NCBI GenBank assembly: GCA_029259975.1
Contig: JAJDEE010000456.1
Coordinates: 1 to 5,670 of the forward strand
Length of the DNA: 5,670 bases
DNA from: Planctomycetota bacterium
GTDB lineage: Bacteria > Planctomycetota > Planctomycetia > Pirellulales > Lacipirellulaceae
Reading direction: 5' to 3'
Numbering within the stretch: position 1 is the first letter of the stretch; every line of letters starts with the position of its first letter. The translations under genes were made by a program, and so were the position numbers. Of the stretch, positions 4,437-5,670 are shown in pieces. The notes under the pieces were generated by a model, which saw only the letters and a list, made by a program, of their open reading frames with translations, was not told the DNA's origin and did not search any database.

Positions 4437-5670
4437 ATGCTATCAAACAAAGAATGCCGATTCGACAGCCATCAGGGCAGTATCCTGCTGATGGTGCTGG
4501 TGGCGATCATCATCATGACGCTCACCACTTCGACGTATCTGTTGTTGATGCGCAACGAGCATCTGGCGGCTCGCTACAGTGGCAATCATTTGCAGGCTGA
4601 GCAACTCGCGAAATCGGGCGTCGAGTATTTGCGTGTCTTGCTAGCGCAATCAACGTCTGAGATCGAGCAACAAGGCGGCCTACTCGACAACCCCGACTTG
4701 CTGCAAGAGGTGTTGGTGATCGACGAGCAACTAGCCAACTATCGTGGGCGATTTACTGTTGTGGCTCCCGACATGCGCGAGGGTTATTATCAAGACCTAC
4801 GTTACGGCTTAGAAAACGAATCGGCGAAGTTGAATCTCAACTCGTTGGTCGTTGGCAACGACGATGGCGAGGAGTCTTCGTCGCCCGACAACGAAACATT
4901 TTCGCCGCGTGACCGGCTGCTGCTCATCCCGGGCATGGACGAAGCGGTCGCCGACGCGATTTTGGATTGGCTCGACCAGGACGACTCGCCTCGCACTTAC
5001 GGCGCCGAATCGTCTTACTACCAAAGCCTCTCGCCCGCGTACCAACCGATCAATGGGCCGCTCGCACATTTAGACGACCTGCTGATGATTCAGGGCGTCA
5101 CGCCTGAGTTGCTCTATGGCGTCGACACCAACCGCAACTACCTAGTCGACGAAAACGAAATGCCCCGCGGCACACTCCTGCAGCTCGACAACACCAATGG
5201 CCAACTCGACCGCGGCTGGTCGGCATACCTGACTGTGCATAGCTCGGAAAAAAACACGACGCCCGAGGGCGATCCAAAAATCGATCTAAATGCTGAAGAC
5301 CTGCAAACTTTGCATAGTGAACTTCAACAGACGCTGGGCGTGGCTGAGGCCAACTTTGTGATCTCTTATCGGCAATATGGACCTGCAGGCGAAAACTCTA
5401 GCGGCGATGCGGTGAGCGCAGAGGAGGTACAGCCCGACTTTGAAAAAGCTGGGGAAACGTCGATCGCTTCGCTACTCGATTTGATCGATGCGCGCGTGAG
5501 CATCGAAGCAAACAATGAGAACAAAGAAAACGGGCCTGCTCAAATCGTCGCATCGCCTTGGCAGGACGAACCAGGCACCTATCGTCAAAGCTTTGCAGAT
5601 TTGCTTGATGCGACAACTGTCGACCCTAGCGAGCGCGTTGCCGGGCGAATCAATATCAACCAAGCCTCGC
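4437..5670 (+). CDS. gspK: Minor pseudopilin GspK (3' partial)
   Basis: GspK caps the pseudopilus tip with GspI and GspJ. The frame is open from the ATG at 4437 to the window end (411 codons). The leader and stem are HQG/SILLMVLVAIIIM (12-26), with Gly at -1 and no Glu at +5, as expected for GspK alone among pseudopilins. AEQLAKSGVEYLR (54-66), AKLNLNSL (130-137), LLLIPGMDEAVADAILDWLD (161-180) and YYQSLSPAYQPINGPLAHLDDLL (194-216) are the GspK helix-hairpin-helix region. A further xIDLN motif (281-285) and GRININQAS at the window edge suggest repeated units. DTNRNYLVDENE (230-241) looks like an EF-hand calcium loop. With at least 411 residues it is longer than the roughly 320 of proteobacterial GspK. 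It has no clear SD, and a GTG at 4428 is a weaker alternative start. It is in the same frame as the toxin gene, 21 bp after that gene's stop. Confidence 0.92.
   Translation, partial: MLSNKECRFDSHQGSILLMVLVAIIIMTLTTSTYLLLMRNEHLAARYSGNHLQAEQLAKSGVEYLRVLLAQSTSEIEQQGGLLDNPDLLQEVLVIDEQLANYRGRFTVVAPDMREGYYQDLRYGLENESAKLNLNSLVVGNDDGEESSSPDNETFSPRDRLLLIPGMDEAVADAILDWLDQDDSPRTYGAESSYYQSLSPAYQPINGPLAHLDDLLMIQGVTPELLYGVDTNRNYLVDENEMPRGTLLQLDNTNGQLDRGWSAYLTVHSSEKNTTPEGDPKIDLNAEDLQTLHSELQQTLGVAEANFVISYRQYGPAGENSSGDAVSAEEVQPDFEKAGETSIASLLDLIDARVSIEANNENKENGPAQIVASPWQDEPGTYRQSFADLLDATTVDPSERVAGRININQAS

Noticed and set aside
3753..4448. Direct repeats flanking the toxin-antitoxin module (TCAAAC at 3753 and 4443; AAACGC at 3755 and 4414)
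   Set aside because: They are only 6 bases long, differently spaced from the module ends, and expected by chance; they do not support a target-site duplication.
1..5670. CRISPR array, tRNA, rRNA, insertion sequence or phage genes
   Set aside because: No spaced repeats, cloverleaf-like sequence, transposase or phage motifs were seen; the window is accounted for by the genes listed.

Overview
The window is almost entirely coding on the + strand and carries the inner core of a type II secretion (T2SS) / type IV-pilus-like operon in the order gspF (5' end cut by the window), gspG, gspH, gspI, gspJ and gspK (3' end cut by the window). A complete two-gene antitoxin/PIN-toxin module sits between gspJ and gspK. 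The protein features (GspH of 246 residues, GspJ of 304, a long GspK of more than 411 with an EF-hand-like loop, Ala-containing prepilin sites, moderate G+C by eye) look most like a planctomycete of the Pirellulaceae type. This is inferred from protein style only, as there is no rRNA or other marker gene.

Layout. Bases 3-1136 encode the inner-membrane platform protein GspF. Bases 1137-1241 are the longest gap inside the secretion genes. They hold a possible promoter, a 7-bp stem-loop and a strong Shine-Dalgarno sequence (SD) that can fold on itself, all ahead of gspG. gspG and gspH overlap by ATGA, and gspH begins with a 7-bp tandem repeat inside its reading frame. gspI follows 11 bp later and overlaps gspJ by 8 bp. 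Right at the gspJ stop codon are a good sigma70-type promoter and two interleaved inverted repeats that lead into the antitoxin gene. The antitoxin overlaps the PIN toxin gene by 11 bp. gspK starts 21 bp after the toxin stop, in the same frame and without a clear SD.

How the genes work together. GspG is the major pseudopilin. GspH, GspI, GspJ and GspK are minor pseudopilins, of which I-J-K form the tip that starts the pseudopilus. GspF is the membrane platform on which the secretion ATPase (GspE, presumably upstream) drives assembly. Nothing in the toxin-antitoxin pair suggests a role in secretion. It looks like a self-regulated module lodged in the operon, and its promoter could also drive gspK and later genes.

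The points most worth a second look are the module's position with its promoter/operator and predicted leaderless start, the heptamer repeat that could switch gspH translation on and off, the Ala at the -1 position in three of four classical pseudopilins, the EF-hand-like loop in GspK, and a perfect 10-bp inverted repeat at the end of the toxin gene.
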